From Alphaproteobacteria bacterium (GTDB lineage Bacteria > Pseudomonadota > Alphaproteobacteria > CAAGCB01 > CAG-977), in the NCBI GenBank assembly GCA_900768875.1, contig CAAGEP010000003.1, positions 310,001 through 374,000 of the forward strand: 64,000 bases of DNA, read 5' to 3'. This document shows, piece after piece, positions 1 to 9,115 of the stretch. The first letter of the stretch is position 1. The number at the start of each line of letters is the position of its first letter. Made by a program: the position numbers and the translations under genes. A model generated the notes under the pieces. The model was not told where the DNA came from, did not search any database, and saw nothing but the letters and a program-made list of their open reading frames with translations.

Positions 1-12
1 GGAACGGTTCAA

Positions 13-1176
13 ATGAAAAATCGGAAGCTTTTATTACTGACGACAACGTGTTTGCTTTTCGGAGCGTCTGTTGCGGACGCGCTGGAAACAAAGGCTAAGA
101 ATGCCGTGTTGATGGATTTCGATACGGGCGAGTTTTTCTTTGAAAAAAACGCGGATGTGCCGATGCCGCCTGCATCCATGAGCAAACTGATGACGGCTTA
201 TTTGATTTTCGAGCGTTTAAAAAACGGGCAGCTGTCCCCCGACGATGTTTTTGTCGTCAGTGAAAACGCTTGGCGCAAAGGCGGTGCCAAAACGGGCAGT
301 TCGACCATGTTTCTAAAAGTCAATCAGCAGGTCAAGGTTAAGGATTTGCTGCGCGGTATCATTGTGCAATCGGGAAATGACGCCTGCATCGTCGCCGCCG
401 AAAATATAGCGGGATCGGAAGCCGACTTCGCCGATTTGGCCAATCAAAAGGCCAAAGAGTTGGGGCTGACGAATTCCCATTTCGCAAACGCGACGGGGTG
501 GCCCAATCCCAAACACAAAATGTCGGCAAAAGATTTGGCGACGTTGGCTTATCGTATTATTCGCGATTTTCCGGAATACTACGGCATCTATTCGGAACAA
601 AGCTTTACATTTAACAAAATCACGCAGGAAAACAGGAACCCTCTGCTGTTCAAGATGCCCGGCGTCGCCGACGGCATAAAAACGGGACACACCAGCGTTT
701 CCGGGTATGGATTGACCGGTTCGGCAAAGAAAAACGGCCGCCGTTTGATTATGGTTGTCAACGGATTGAAAACCATGAAAGAACGCGGTGAAGAATCCGT
801 TCGTTTGATAAACTGGGGATTCCGCGAATTCGACAACTATGCCGTTTTGAAAAAAGATGTCAAAGTTGTTTCCGTTCCCGTGTGGTTGGGCGATGTCAAA
901 GCGGTCAAGGCCGTTCCCGCAAACGATGTTACCTTGACTTTGCCAAAAGGGCAGCAAAAGCAAATCGTGGCGCACGTCGTATATAAATCGCCGATAAAAG
1001 CCCCCGTAAAAAAAGGGGAGAAAATCGCGTCTTTGTCCCTTTCCGTTCCCGACAGGCAGGATGTTGTTATTCCGCTGTACGCCGATCGAACCGTCAAGCG
1101 GCTGGGATATTTCGGACGGTTGAAAGAAACCGTTGCCCGTATTCTGTTCAGCTTTAATTCTGAAGCGGAGCGGTAA
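13..1176 (+). CDS. dacC: D-alanyl-D-alanine carboxypeptidase (PBP5/6 type)
   Basis: Serine DD-carboxypeptidase that trims the terminal D-Ala from peptidoglycan pentapeptides in the periplasm. The 387-residue protein has an N-terminal signal peptide (about residues 1-23) and the three penicillin-binding motifs: SMSK with nucleophile Ser55 and Lys58, SGN at 120-122 and KTG at 223-225. The C-terminal ~100 residues fit the PBP5 C-terminal beta domain and end in an amphipathic stretch (GYFGRLKETVARILFSF) that could anchor it to the membrane. Its stop overlaps the tmk start (TAATG), so it heads the dacC-tmk-holB-tatD-MBL operon. The 12 bases upstream are all that is visible, so the promoter lies outside the window. 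Confidence 0.93.
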   Translation: MKNRKLLLLTTTCLLFGASVADALETKAKNAVLMDFDTGEFFFEKNADVPMPPASMSKLMTAYLIFERLKNGQLSPDDVFVVSENAWRKGGAKTGSSTMFLKVNQQVKVKDLLRGIIVQSGNDACIVAAENIAGSEADFADLANQKAKELGLTNSHFANATGWPNPKHKMSAKDLATLAYRIIRDFPEYYGIYSEQSFTFNKITQENRNPLLFKMPGVADGIKTGHTSVSGYGLTGSAKKNGRRLIMVVNGLKTMKERGEESVRLINWGFREFDNYAVLKKDVKVVSVPVWLGDVKAVKAVPANDVTLTLPKGQQKQIVAHVVYKSPIKAPVKKGEKIASLSLSVPDRQDVVIPLYADRTVKRLGYFGRLKETVARILFSFNSEAER

Positions 1177-1823
1177 TGAAAAAGGGCGTTTTCATAACGT
1201 TTGAAGGCGGCGAAGGAACCGGAAAATCAACACAAACCCGTTTGCTGGCCGATTTTTTGGAAAGCCGCGGTCATTCCTGTGTTTTGACGCGCGAACCCGG
1301 CGGATCGGACGGCGCGGAGGAAATCCGCAATCTGGTTGTCAAAGGCGCGGTCGGACGCTGGGATGCAATGACCGAAGCTTTATTGATGTTTGCTGCCCGC
1401 CGCGACCACTTGGTTCATACGATTTGGAAAGCACTGGCTGAGGGCAAAACCGTTATTTGCGACCGCTTTGCCGATTCAACAATGGCTTATCAAGGGTATG
1501 GCTATGCGGACAAAGGGTTGGGGCCGCAAGTCGTTCAAACGCTGTACGATACTGTTGTCGGGGATTTTAAGCCCGATTTGACGATTGTTATGGATATGCC
1601 CGTCGAAGTCGGGCTGAAGCGGGCGCTGAAGCGGGATGCGAATTCAAACCGCTATGAGCGCATGGGGCTGGACTTTCACCACAATTTGCGACAGGCGTTT
1701 TTAACGATTGCAGAACAAAATCCGGATCGTTGCGCCGTTGTTGATGCGACCGGAAGCATCGAGGACATTCAGCAGGCCGTTCAAGATATTGTTCTGAGCC
1801 GTTTGATAACAGGCGAAAAATGA
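1176..1823 (+). CDS. tmk: Thymidylate kinase
   Basis: Phosphorylates dTMP to dTDP in pyrimidine nucleotide synthesis. The 215-residue protein has the usual length. The P-loop GGEGTGKST lies at residues 11-19, the DR(F/Y) substrate motif follows in VICDRFADST (about residue 95), and an arginine-containing LID segment (RDANSNRYER) lies near residue 150. The start codon overlaps the upstream stop and the stop overlaps the holB start (ATGA), so translation is probably coupled. Confidence 0.96.
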   Translation: MKKGVFITFEGGEGTGKSTQTRLLADFLESRGHSCVLTREPGGSDGAEEIRNLVVKGAVGRWDAMTEALLMFAARRDHLVHTIWKALAEGKTVICDRFADSTMAYQGYGYADKGLGPQVVQTLYDTVVGDFKPDLTIVMDMPVEVGLKRALKRDANSNRYERMGLDFHHNLRQAFLTIAEQNPDRCAVVDATGSIEDIQQAVQDIVLSRLITGEK

Positions 1824-2950
1824 CGGATGTTCCTTTGAAAGCACCCGAAGAACAATCCGAATTGTTCGGGCATGAAGCGGCGGAACAACTGTTTTTGCAG
1901 GCTATCCGAAACAATACGATTGACGGTTCATGGCTGATTTGCGGGCCGAAAGGAGTGGGCAAGGCGACTTTGGCGTTTCGTTTGGCTCGTTTTTTACTGT
2001 CCGAAGAAAAAAATGACGGCGGATTATTCGGGGAAACACCTTCTTCTTTGGCGATTTCGGAAACGGATGCCGTTTTCAAGGCCGTTGCTCAACGCAGTTC
2101 GCCGGCGCTGAAAGTCATTGAATGTGCCTTAAAACCCGATGAGCTGAAAGCCCGTCAAAAGCTGTTGGAAAACGGAGAGTTTCTGGATCCTGCCGTTGAA
2201 AAAGAGCGTAAACGATTTTCCGAAATCAGAATTGACGATATCCGTGAAGCCGAAGCTTTCATGCACTTGACGACCGGAGCGGGGAAAAAGCGCGTTTTGA
2301 TTATTGATGTCGCCGACGATATGAACGTTCACGCCGCAAACGCATTGCTGAAATCGTTGGAAGAACCGCCGCCGGAAACCGTCCTTTTACTTCTGAGCCA
2401 TGCTCCCGGCAAGCTGTTGCCGACCATTCGTTCCCGTTGTCGGAAGGTTATTCTGAAACCGCTTGAAAACAATATGTTGGATGGATTTCTTAAAGTATAT
2501 TGTCCGCATTTGACTCAAGGGGAACGTCATGCTTTGACGCTGTTGGCAGAGGGTAGTGCGGGCAAGGCTTTGACTTTGGCCGACTGTGACGGCATCGGAT
2601 TGTTTGTCGGCATGACGGATTTGCTTGCAAATTTCCCGCGGATTTCCGTGCCAAAACTGTATGATATGGCGGACAAGCTTTATAAGGACAAAACCCGCTT
2701 CCAATTACTGCAGGATTTGTTCGTGCAATGGATGACGCGTATCTGCGTGCTGTCGCAAACAGGCGGGAACTTTGATGAAATCATCCCGGGCGAGGCTGAC
2801 ATCGTTCGTAGAATTTGTCGTTTTGTTCCGACTTTATCCTTGATGGATATGCTTGGCGACATTACGGCGGCATTCGCCGATATCGATTTGGACAGGAAGC
2901 AGGTTTTCGTCAATGCGGTGTTAAAATTGCAAAGAGGCGCAAATGCTTGA
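1820..2950 (+). CDS. holB: DNA polymerase III delta' subunit
   Basis: Clamp-loader subunit that helps load the sliding clamp on DNA. The N-terminal AAA+ domain carries a P-loop-like CGPKGVGKAT (about residues 41-50) and the typical SLEEPP segment followed by VLLLLSH near residue 190. The position between tmk and tatD is the classical one for holB. At 376 residues it is slightly longer than the E. coli protein. It overlaps tatD by 8 bp. I see none of the zinc-type cysteine spacing of tau/gamma, which supports delta' over DnaX. Confidence 0.9.
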   Translation: MTDVPLKAPEEQSELFGHEAAEQLFLQAIRNNTIDGSWLICGPKGVGKATLAFRLARFLLSEEKNDGGLFGETPSSLAISETDAVFKAVAQRSSPALKVIECALKPDELKARQKLLENGEFLDPAVEKERKRFSEIRIDDIREAEAFMHLTTGAGKKRVLIIDVADDMNVHAANALLKSLEEPPPETVLLLLSHAPGKLLPTIRSRCRKVILKPLENNMLDGFLKVYCPHLTQGERHALTLLAEGSAGKALTLADCDGIGLFVGMTDLLANFPRISVPKLYDMADKLYKDKTRFQLLQDLFVQWMTRICVLSQTGGNFDEIIPGEADIVRRICRFVPTLSLMDMLGDITAAFADIDLDRKQVFVNAVLKLQRGANA

Positions 2951-3713
2951 TTTCACGGACAGTCATTGCCATTTGAATCATGCGGATTTCGGCGAAGAAA
3001 CGGATGCCGTTGTTCAACGCGCGCTTGATGCGGGGGTCAGACGCATTGTGACAATCGGAACTCGGTTGGAAAATACGGCGGAATTGCTTGCTTTGGCGCA
3101 TAAATACCCGCAGATTTTCGTTACTGTCGGCGTTCATCCCGAATATGTCGCCGAACGCGAAGTTTCCGCCGACGAAATTGCACAAGCGGCAACTTCGGAT
3201 GAAAAAATCATTGCTTTGGGCGAAGCGGGGTTTGATTACTTTTACGACCCCGACACAAAAGACGCACAAAGGAAATTATTTAAAAACCACTTGATTGCGG
3301 CGCGAAAAACAGGTCTTCCGTTGGTTATACACACACGCTGTGCCGAACAAGACACAGTTGACGCGTTATCCGAATTTCCCGATGTTACAGGGGTTTTGCA
3401 CTGTTTTTCATCCAAGGCGGAATTGGCAAAATTCGGGTTGGAACGGGGATGGTATTTGTCGGCATCGGGAATACTGACATTTAAAAAAGCACAGGAAATT
3501 CGGGATATTTTCAAGGATGTTCCGCTTGACCGGCTGCTGATTGAAACGGATGCGCCGTATTTGGCTCCCGTTCCGTACAGGGGAAAACGCAATGAGCCGT
3601 CTTTTGTTGTCAAAACAGCTGAGGTATTGGCGGAACTGAAAAGGGTTTCGTTAGAAGATTTGGCTAAAATCACAACCGAAAACTTTTTAACTTTGTTTAC
3701 AAAGGCGTATTGA
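2943..3713 (+). CDS. tatD: TatD family metal-dependent hydrolase
   Basis: TatD-type TIM-barrel hydrolase; members are metal-dependent DNases, with proposed roles in DNA repair or degradation. The 256 residues carry the metal-binding N-terminal DSHCH motif (His8, His10), GEAGFDY (metal-ligand Glu), HTR, HCFSS and ETDAPYLAP near residue 203, which is the full family signature. In many alphaproteobacteria metG sits between holB and tatD; here the two are directly joined and metG is at 43.4-45.1 kb. The physiological substrate cannot be read from sequence. Confidence 0.93.
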   Translation: MLDFTDSHCHLNHADFGEETDAVVQRALDAGVRRIVTIGTRLENTAELLALAHKYPQIFVTVGVHPEYVAEREVSADEIAQAATSDEKIIALGEAGFDYFYDPDTKDAQRKLFKNHLIAARKTGLPLVIHTRCAEQDTVDALSEFPDVTGVLHCFSSKAELAKFGLERGWYLSASGILTFKKAQEIRDIFKDVPLDRLLIETDAPYLAPVPYRGKRNEPSFVVKTAEVLAELKRVSLEDLAKITTENFLTLFTKAY

Positions 3714-3714
3714 A

Positions 3715-4485
3715 ATGAAAATCCGGATTTTAGGATGTGGTGCGGCGGGCGGCGTTCCCATGATCAGCCGAGGTTGGGGGGCTTGCAACCCGAACAATCC
3801 AAAAAACAGGCGGTTACGCACTTCGTTGCTGATTCAAAACGGCGCGGAAAACATTTTGATTGATACCGGCCCTGATTTGCGCGAACAGCTTTTGTCTGCG
3901 GCCGTCAATACGTTGGATGCCGTGCTTTACACGCATGAACACGCCGATCACACGCACGGAATTGACGAATTGCGCGAAATCAACCGCGTCATGCAGTGCG
4001 GTATTCCCGTTTATGCAAATCAAACAACGCTGAATGCGCTGAAAGAACGCTTCGGCTATGCTTTTCGCCCCGTTCAAGGGGAGGGCGGCTTTTTCCACCC
4101 GTGGCTGGAACCGAATTTGATTATTCCCGGAGAAGCATTTTATCTTAAAAATCTGAAAGTCGTTCCGTTTGCCCAAGATCATGAATACACCACAAGCATG
4201 GGCTTCAGAATCGGCGATTTTGCCTACTCCACGGATGTTGTGCATTTATATGAATCCGCATTATCCGTCTTAAAAGGTGTCGAAACTTGGGTTGTCGGCT
4301 GTCTGTCCAATAAAGACCATCCCAGCCACGCTTCCGTTTGCCGTGTTTTGGAATGGCGGGAAATCTTAAAGCCGAAAAGAATTATTCTGACACACATGGC
4401 TACGGGGCTGGATTACGACGAACTGAAGAACAGCTTGCCGTCCGATGTCCAACCGGGATATGACGGATTTGAAACTGAAGTGTAA
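3715..4485 (+). CDS. MBL-fold metallohydrolase (PhnP-like)
   Basis: Metallo-beta-lactamase-fold phosphodiesterase. The zinc motif HEHADH occupies residues 74-79, and further ligands are likely His/Asp in FAQDHEY (about 150), YSTDV (about 170) and ILTHMA (about 230). The length (256 aa) and the opening ILGCGAAGGVPMI resemble PhnP/cyclic-phosphate phosphodiesterases. No phn genes are nearby, so a phosphonate role is not supported. This is the last gene of the operon; it starts 1 base after the tatD stop and is followed by a bidirectional hairpin. Confidence 0.88.
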   Translation: MKIRILGCGAAGGVPMISRGWGACNPNNPKNRRLRTSLLIQNGAENILIDTGPDLREQLLSAAVNTLDAVLYTHEHADHTHGIDELREINRVMQCGIPVYANQTTLNALKERFGYAFRPVQGEGGFFHPWLEPNLIIPGEAFYLKNLKVVPFAQDHEYTTSMGFRIGDFAYSTDVVHLYESALSVLKGVETWVVGCLSNKDHPSHASVCRVLEWREILKPKRIILTHMATGLDYDELKNSLPSDVQPGYDGFETEV

Positions 4486-4489
4486 AACA

Positions 4490-4515
4490 AATCGGGCAGG
4501 AAAACTTGCCCGATT
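4490..4515. terminator. Bidirectional terminator between MBL gene and pap
   Basis: Inverted repeat AATCGGGCA / TTGCCCGATT around a short A-rich loop, placed between two convergent genes. It could terminate both transcripts; T-runs are weak on both sides. Confidence 0.6.
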
Positions 4516-4520
4516 GATTG

Positions 4521-6041
4521 TTACGCTTTTTTCTTTTTCGGCTTTTTTTCAAACACGGGTTCCGGCAAATCGGGTTTGAAATCCAACACTTTTTCCAAAT
4601 GTTCGCACAGTTTGCGCATCGCGGTAATGCGCCCGTACTTTTTATTGTTGTCCGCGATGACAAACCACGGCGCGTATTTGGTGTTCGTTTTCGCCAGCAT
4701 ATCGTCAAACGCCGTTTCGTACGCGTCCCATTTTTCACGGTTGCGCCAGTCCTCTTCGCCGATTTTCCATGTTTTATAAGACACTTCCTCGCGCGCTTTG
4801 AAACGGGCAAGCTGTTCGTCCGATGAAATGTAAAGCAGGAATTTGACAACGATGTTGTCGCCTTTGGTCAGCTGTTTTTCAAACGCGTTGATTTCGTCGT
4901 AAGCGCGTTCCCATTCCGCATCCGTCGCAAAATGCTCAATCCGTTCAACCAAAACGCGCCCGTACCATGTGCGGTCAAAGACGGTTAAGAGGTCTTGTTC
5001 TTTCAACCGAGTCCAAAAACGCCACAAATAATGGTGGGCAAGCTCTTCTTTGGTCGGCGCGGCAATCGGAAAAATGTTGCAGTCACGCACATAAACCGAC
5101 GACGCCAGACGGCTGATAACCCCACCTTTGCCCGACGCGTCGGGACCTTCAAACGCCAAAACGACTTTTTTGTTGCGGCGTTTGGCTTCCATTAACAGGG
5201 CGTTGAGCCGCGCTTTCAAATACGGCAGGTAAACGCGGTATTCGTCTTTGGAAACAGAGGCATCCAGATTCAAGTCTTTTAAAAATTCCGCTTTTTTGTC
5301 CGTTTTGATTTTTTTGTATTCCGGCTTTTTGGATTTTTGCTTCAAGAACAAATCCGCTTGCTTGTCAACGCGCGCGCAGATGTAGTGCAGGGCGGCGCGC
5401 ATGCGATCGGTCATTGTTCCGTCCTTGATTTCAAACCACGGCGCATAATCTTTGTCCGTGTAGCGGATGATTTTGCGGGTGGTCGCTTCAAATTTGTCGG
5501 ACAGACAGCAGTTTTTCCAATCGTCGGGAAATACGCGCCATTGTTCATACGGATTGTCGTCCATGGTGCGTAAAAAGTGCTCTTGTTCCGCCGTGGTTTT
5601 GTAAAACCAGATTTTGACGAAAATCGCGTTGCCGTCCGCCAGCATTTTTTCAAATAAATTACATTCGTCCAGCCGTTTGTACAGCTCGTCATCGTTGATG
5701 CGTCCGTAAGCGTGTTCAACCAGCGGATCGGAATACCACGAGCTGACAAACAGTCCCGTATGTCCCTCTATCGGCGTATCGCACCAATAGCGGCGGTATT
5801 CGATGGTGTCTTGGCGGATGTTGCGGCGTTCGTAAGCGTGCAGGTCAAGATGACGCTGATCCAGCCAATCGCGCAACAACCCCAAAGCCGCATTTTTGCC
5901 CGATCCGTTCGCTCCGCAAAGCAATAAAACGACGGGAACTTTCGCTTCCTGCACTTTTTCCTGCAGCTTGATAAGCGCGGTGCGGATTTCGGTTTCTTCC
6001 TTGTCCGAAAAATCCGGCTCGAATTCAGCAATGTCCATCAT
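4521..6041 (-). CDS. pap: Polyphosphate:AMP phosphotransferase (double PPK2 domain)
   Basis: Fused two-domain PPK2 protein that phosphorylates AMP to ADP with polyphosphate. The N-terminal half has a P-loop CGANGSGKN (residues 42-50) and the C-terminal half a second one, FEGPDASGKGG (near residue 300), each followed by PPK2-like segments. The ~500-residue two-domain form is the class II PPK2/PAP architecture. The N-terminal loop reads GSGKN rather than GKG, in keeping with a non-catalytic first domain. RBS AAGGAT lies 8 nt before the ATG. It sits 2 bp downstream of ppk1 in the same orientation, so polyP synthesis and use are co-transcribed. The C-terminus is a basic KKPKKKKA tail. Confidence 0.9.
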   Translation of the reverse strand: MMDIAEFEPDFSDKEETEIRTALIKLQEKVQEAKVPVVLLLCGANGSGKNAALGLLRDWLDQRHLDLHAYERRNIRQDTIEYRRYWCDTPIEGHTGLFVSSWYSDPLVEHAYGRINDDELYKRLDECNLFEKMLADGNAIFVKIWFYKTTAEQEHFLRTMDDNPYEQWRVFPDDWKNCCLSDKFEATTRKIIRYTDKDYAPWFEIKDGTMTDRMRAALHYICARVDKQADLFLKQKSKKPEYKKIKTDKKAEFLKDLNLDASVSKDEYRVYLPYLKARLNALLMEAKRRNKKVVLAFEGPDASGKGGVISRLASSVYVRDCNIFPIAAPTKEELAHHYLWRFWTRLKEQDLLTVFDRTWYGRVLVERIEHFATDAEWERAYDEINAFEKQLTKGDNIVVKFLLYISSDEQLARFKAREEVSYKTWKIGEEDWRNREKWDAYETAFDDMLAKTNTKYAPWFVIADNNKKYGRITAMRKLCEHLEKVLDFKPDLPEPVFEKKPKKKKA

Positions 6042-6043
6042 GG

Positions 6044-8194
6044 TTAATTATCCTTTTTGGTTGTTTTTTCTTCGCGGCGGACGGCTTTTTTCTGGCGGGC
6101 GACAATGTCGCGCAGTTTCGCCGTTCCGCGTCCCGACAAGCTGGGGTGCGTCATAAAAAATTGGTGGCAGGAAAAAGCTTGCGGGCTTTCCGACAAGCGG
6201 GTGTACGTCATATCGGGATGCAAAATCCAGCTGTTGGCTTCGTCTTTGATGTTGCCCTGCATGATTTGCCCCAAGATTTGTTCGTGTACCGTCGGATTTG
6301 AAATCGGAACAAGCGTTTCAACACGGTGAATCGTGTTTCTTTGCATCAAATCCGCCGAAGAAATAAAGACTTTCGCTTTGGGCGAGGGCAGTTTGTTCCC
6401 GTTGCCGAAGCAGTAAATCCGCGCGTGTTCCAAAAAGCGTCCGACAATGCTTTTAACTTTGATGTTTTCGGACAAGCCTTCGATTCCGGGACGCAGAGCG
6501 CAAATGCCGCGCACAACCAGATTGATTTTCACGCCCGCTTGGGACGCGCGGTAAAACGCGTCGATGATTTTGTCGTCCAACAGCGAATTCATTTTACCCC
6601 AGATGTTGGCGGGCTTGCCCGCTTTGGCAAATTCGATTTCCCTGTCAATCAGCTTTAACAACTTGTCGCGCAGGTTAATCGGCGCAATCGAAAGCTTTTT
6701 CAATCCTTCGGGCTGTGCGTAGCCCGTCAGATAATTAAAGACCAGCGCGGCGTCGTTGCACAAATCCTTGTCGCAAGTGAAAAACGACAAATCCGTGTAC
6801 AAGTTGGCGGTGACTTCGTGATAGTTGCCCGTGCCAAAGTGGGCGTAACTGCGCAAAACTCCGTTTTCTTTGCGCGTTACAAGCGATATTTTGGCGTGCG
6901 TCTTATAGTTCATCAGTCCGAAAACGACGTGAACGCCCGCTTTTTCCATATCGCGCGCCCATTTGATGTTGGCGGCTTCGTCAAAACGGGCGCGAAGCTC
7001 GACAACCGCCGTCACGGCTTTTTTGTTTTTTGCCGCCGCTATCAAAGCCTTGACAATCGGGGAATCTTTGTTCGTGCGGTACAGCGTTTGCTTAATCGAC
7101 ACAACATCGGGATCTTTTGCCGCTTGCTGCAGGAACTTGACGACGACTTCAAAGGATTCGTAAGGATGGTGAATAACCATGTCTTTTTTGCGAATGGCGG
7201 CAAAGTGGTCGCCTTTGAAATCGCGGACGCGTTCGGCATGGCGCGGTTTGTAAGGCTTGAACAGCAAGTTTTTGAAATCGGGCGTAATCAGCCCCGACAG
7301 CGCGCGGACGCGGATAATGCCCGAACGGCGCACAATGCCAAAGCGCTCGATGTCCAACTTTTTGCTCAGAAAATCAACCAAAGCGTCGGGCATATCTTGC
7401 GATACGGTCAACGCGATGACCGCGCCGTGCCTTTGCTTGTCCAACGCGGTTTCAAACTGCATCATCAAATCTTCGGCGCGTTCGTCCACGTTCAGCAGGC
7501 TGTTGCGGATAATCGCAAACAAACCGTGTTCTTTGACTTTCGCATGCGGGAAAATATGGTCGATGAACAGCAGGACGATGTCTTCCAACGCGATGTAGCG
7601 TGCCGGCTTTTTGCCGACGCGGATAAAGCGGGGAAGGGCGGACGGCAGAGGAATCAAGGCCTTTTCACCGTTCGACAGTTCCAAAATCAGCGACAGCGAC
7701 AAGTTCGGCAAAAACGGAAACGGATGCGCGGAATCCAACGCTATCGGTGTCAAAACGGGAAAGACGGTGTCCGTGAAAATCGGCAACAGTTTTTCGGCAT
7801 CCTTTTTGGAAAGCTTGTCGCGATTGATGATTGAAATCTTTTTCTTTTCAAGCTCTTTCAGCAAAATCTTAAAGTAATTGTTCTGCTTTTCACGCAGCAA
7901 ATCAACCTGTTCGTTAATGGCGTCCAGCTGTTCCTGCGGCGTCAATCCGTCGTCGCTGCGATTGGATATGCCCGCGTAAATCTGTTCCAAAATGCCTGCA
8001 ATACGCACCATAAAAAACTCGTCCAGATTGGAACCCGAAATCGCCAGAAAACGCAAGCGTTCCAACAAAGGATAGCGGGGGTTGACGGCTTCTTCCAACA
8101 CGCGGCGGTTAAACGCCAGCCATGACAGTTCGCGGTTAAAAAAACGCTTAGGCGTGTTCAGATCAATGTCTTCCGAAACAACAGAGGAGTGCAT
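6044..8194 (-). CDS. ppk1: Polyphosphate kinase 1
   Basis: Makes long-chain polyphosphate reversibly from ATP. I place the start at the ATG at 8194 (716 aa, MHSSVVSEDI), where an AAAGGA RBS lies upstream; the reading frame extends 18 codons further but that segment lacks family sequence. The N-terminal RFFNRELSWLAFNRRVLEEA is the PPK1 signature. Histidine-containing motifs NYKTHAKISLV (catalytic region) and AHFGTGNYHE follow, and the second PLD-like domain has RVETLVPISNP. It leads the ppk1-pap operon, divergent from the SixA-like gene. Confidence 0.94.
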   Translation of the reverse strand: MHSSVVSEDIDLNTPKRFFNRELSWLAFNRRVLEEAVNPRYPLLERLRFLAISGSNLDEFFMVRIAGILEQIYAGISNRSDDGLTPQEQLDAINEQVDLLREKQNNYFKILLKELEKKKISIINRDKLSKKDAEKLLPIFTDTVFPVLTPIALDSAHPFPFLPNLSLSLILELSNGEKALIPLPSALPRFIRVGKKPARYIALEDIVLLFIDHIFPHAKVKEHGLFAIIRNSLLNVDERAEDLMMQFETALDKQRHGAVIALTVSQDMPDALVDFLSKKLDIERFGIVRRSGIIRVRALSGLITPDFKNLLFKPYKPRHAERVRDFKGDHFAAIRKKDMVIHHPYESFEVVVKFLQQAAKDPDVVSIKQTLYRTNKDSPIVKALIAAAKNKKAVTAVVELRARFDEAANIKWARDMEKAGVHVVFGLMNYKTHAKISLVTRKENGVLRSYAHFGTGNYHEVTANLYTDLSFFTCDKDLCNDAALVFNYLTGYAQPEGLKKLSIAPINLRDKLLKLIDREIEFAKAGKPANIWGKMNSLLDDKIIDAFYRASQAGVKINLVVRGICALRPGIEGLSENIKVKSIVGRFLEHARIYCFGNGNKLPSPKAKVFISSADLMQRNTIHRVETLVPISNPTVHEQILGQIMQGNIKDEANSWILHPDMTYTRLSESPQAFSCHQFFMTHPSLSGRGTAKLRDIVARQKKAVRREEKTTKKDN

Positions 8195-8337
8195 ATTTTT
8201 TCCTTTGCCAAAATGATTTCCGTTATGGCAAAAATAATCCGTTTTCAATTTAAAAGAAAGCTAAAAAGATTGGCTATCTTTTTTTTCAAAGAAATGTCGC
8301 TTATTCTTATACAACAGATGTTGGAAAGGACAGAGCT

Positions 8338-8850
8338 ATGACAAAACAGCCTAAACAGACGAAAGTCCCTGTTGAAAAAACAAAACACTTGTACTTGCTG
8401 CGCCACGGAAAAGCATCCAAAAAGGAAAAATATTCCGATACAGACAGGCCTTTGGCAAAGCGCGGACGCAAAGACGTTAAAAAGCTGAAGAAAATATTGC
8501 GCGAAATGGAATTGCAGCCAGATTTAATCTTGTGTTCGCCTGCTTTGCGCACGCGCGAAACCTTGGAACGCATCTTGGACGTGTTTGACGGAACGGAAAT
8601 CGTTTTTACAGATATGCTTTACAATGCGAAAGCCGATGAAATCATTCATATTTTGCACCAGCTTTCACCCGAAAAGACAGAAGTTTTGCTTGTCGGACAC
8701 AATCCGTCTTTGTCGCAATTGGTGGCTTGGAGCAAGGGAGACTCTCCCGAACGTTTTCCGACGGCATCCTTGGCGTGTATCGAAATCCATGCCGGATGGA
8801 GTGATTTTGCAATAGAAGATACGCGATTTATCGGAAGTGCGAGGCATTAA
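8338..8850 (+). CDS. sixA: Histidine phosphatase family protein (SixA-like)
   Basis: Small phosphoglycerate-mutase-superfamily phosphatase. The catalytic motif LLRHGKAS has His23; the second histidine is in LLVGHNPSLS (about residue 121), and LCSPALRTRET supplies the arginine. The 170-residue length and KRGRKD segment match SixA phosphohistidine phosphatases, but a different phosphate ester substrate is possible. RBS AAAGGAC precedes the ATG. It diverges from ppk1 across 143 bp, so a shared regulatory region is likely; a link to phosphate metabolism is inference. Confidence 0.82.
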   Translation: MTKQPKQTKVPVEKTKHLYLLRHGKASKKEKYSDTDRPLAKRGRKDVKKLKKILREMELQPDLILCSPALRTRETLERILDVFDGTEIVFTDMLYNAKADEIIHILHQLSPEKTEVLLVGHNPSLSQLVAWSKGDSPERFPTASLACIEIHAGWSDFAIEDTRFIGSARH

Positions 8851-8887
8851 CGATGCGGCTCATAGTGCAAACGAAAGTCCTGTTTGA

Positions 8888-9101
8888 AGCCCCTTTGGGG
8901 CGTTTCGGGGGACAAACTCGGCGCAAGCCGTAAAGCGCAAGCTTTGAAAAGCAAAAAGCGATAGCTTTTTACAACAAAAATCCGTTACATCGATTCCGGA
9001 AAAATCGAATAAAAACAATCGGATAAAATATAAGAGCCCCGCAGGGCTCTTAGTATTGTCAAATCACGATAACGGATACATTCCCGAAAAACGGCAGCGT
9101 G
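8888..9101. repeat. Left arm of long inverted repeat (cassette 3' region)
   Basis: This 214 bp stretch recurs inverted at 10232-10424. Three blocks are almost identical: 8888-8936 (48 of 49 positions), 9012-9053 (one or two differences) and 9062-9101 (40 of 40). Between them the arms differ by substitutions and indels. The arm is rich in small hairpins: GCCCCTTTGGGGC, CGGCGCAAGCCG, AAAAAGCGATAGCTTTTT, AGAGCCCCGCAGGGCTCT. It begins 14 bp beyond the stop of the leftward gene at 9116, so it forms that gene's 3' UTR and probable terminator. Confidence 0.92.
9033..9053 (-). terminator. Terminator-like hairpin in left arm
   Basis: The stem AGAGCCC / GGGCTCT, with an AT-rich TATATTTTATCC after it on the leftward strand, is placed to end the leftward cassette transcript. 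The same hairpin occurs in the right arm. Confidence 0.6.
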
Positions 9102-9115
9102 AATAAATAAGCAGA

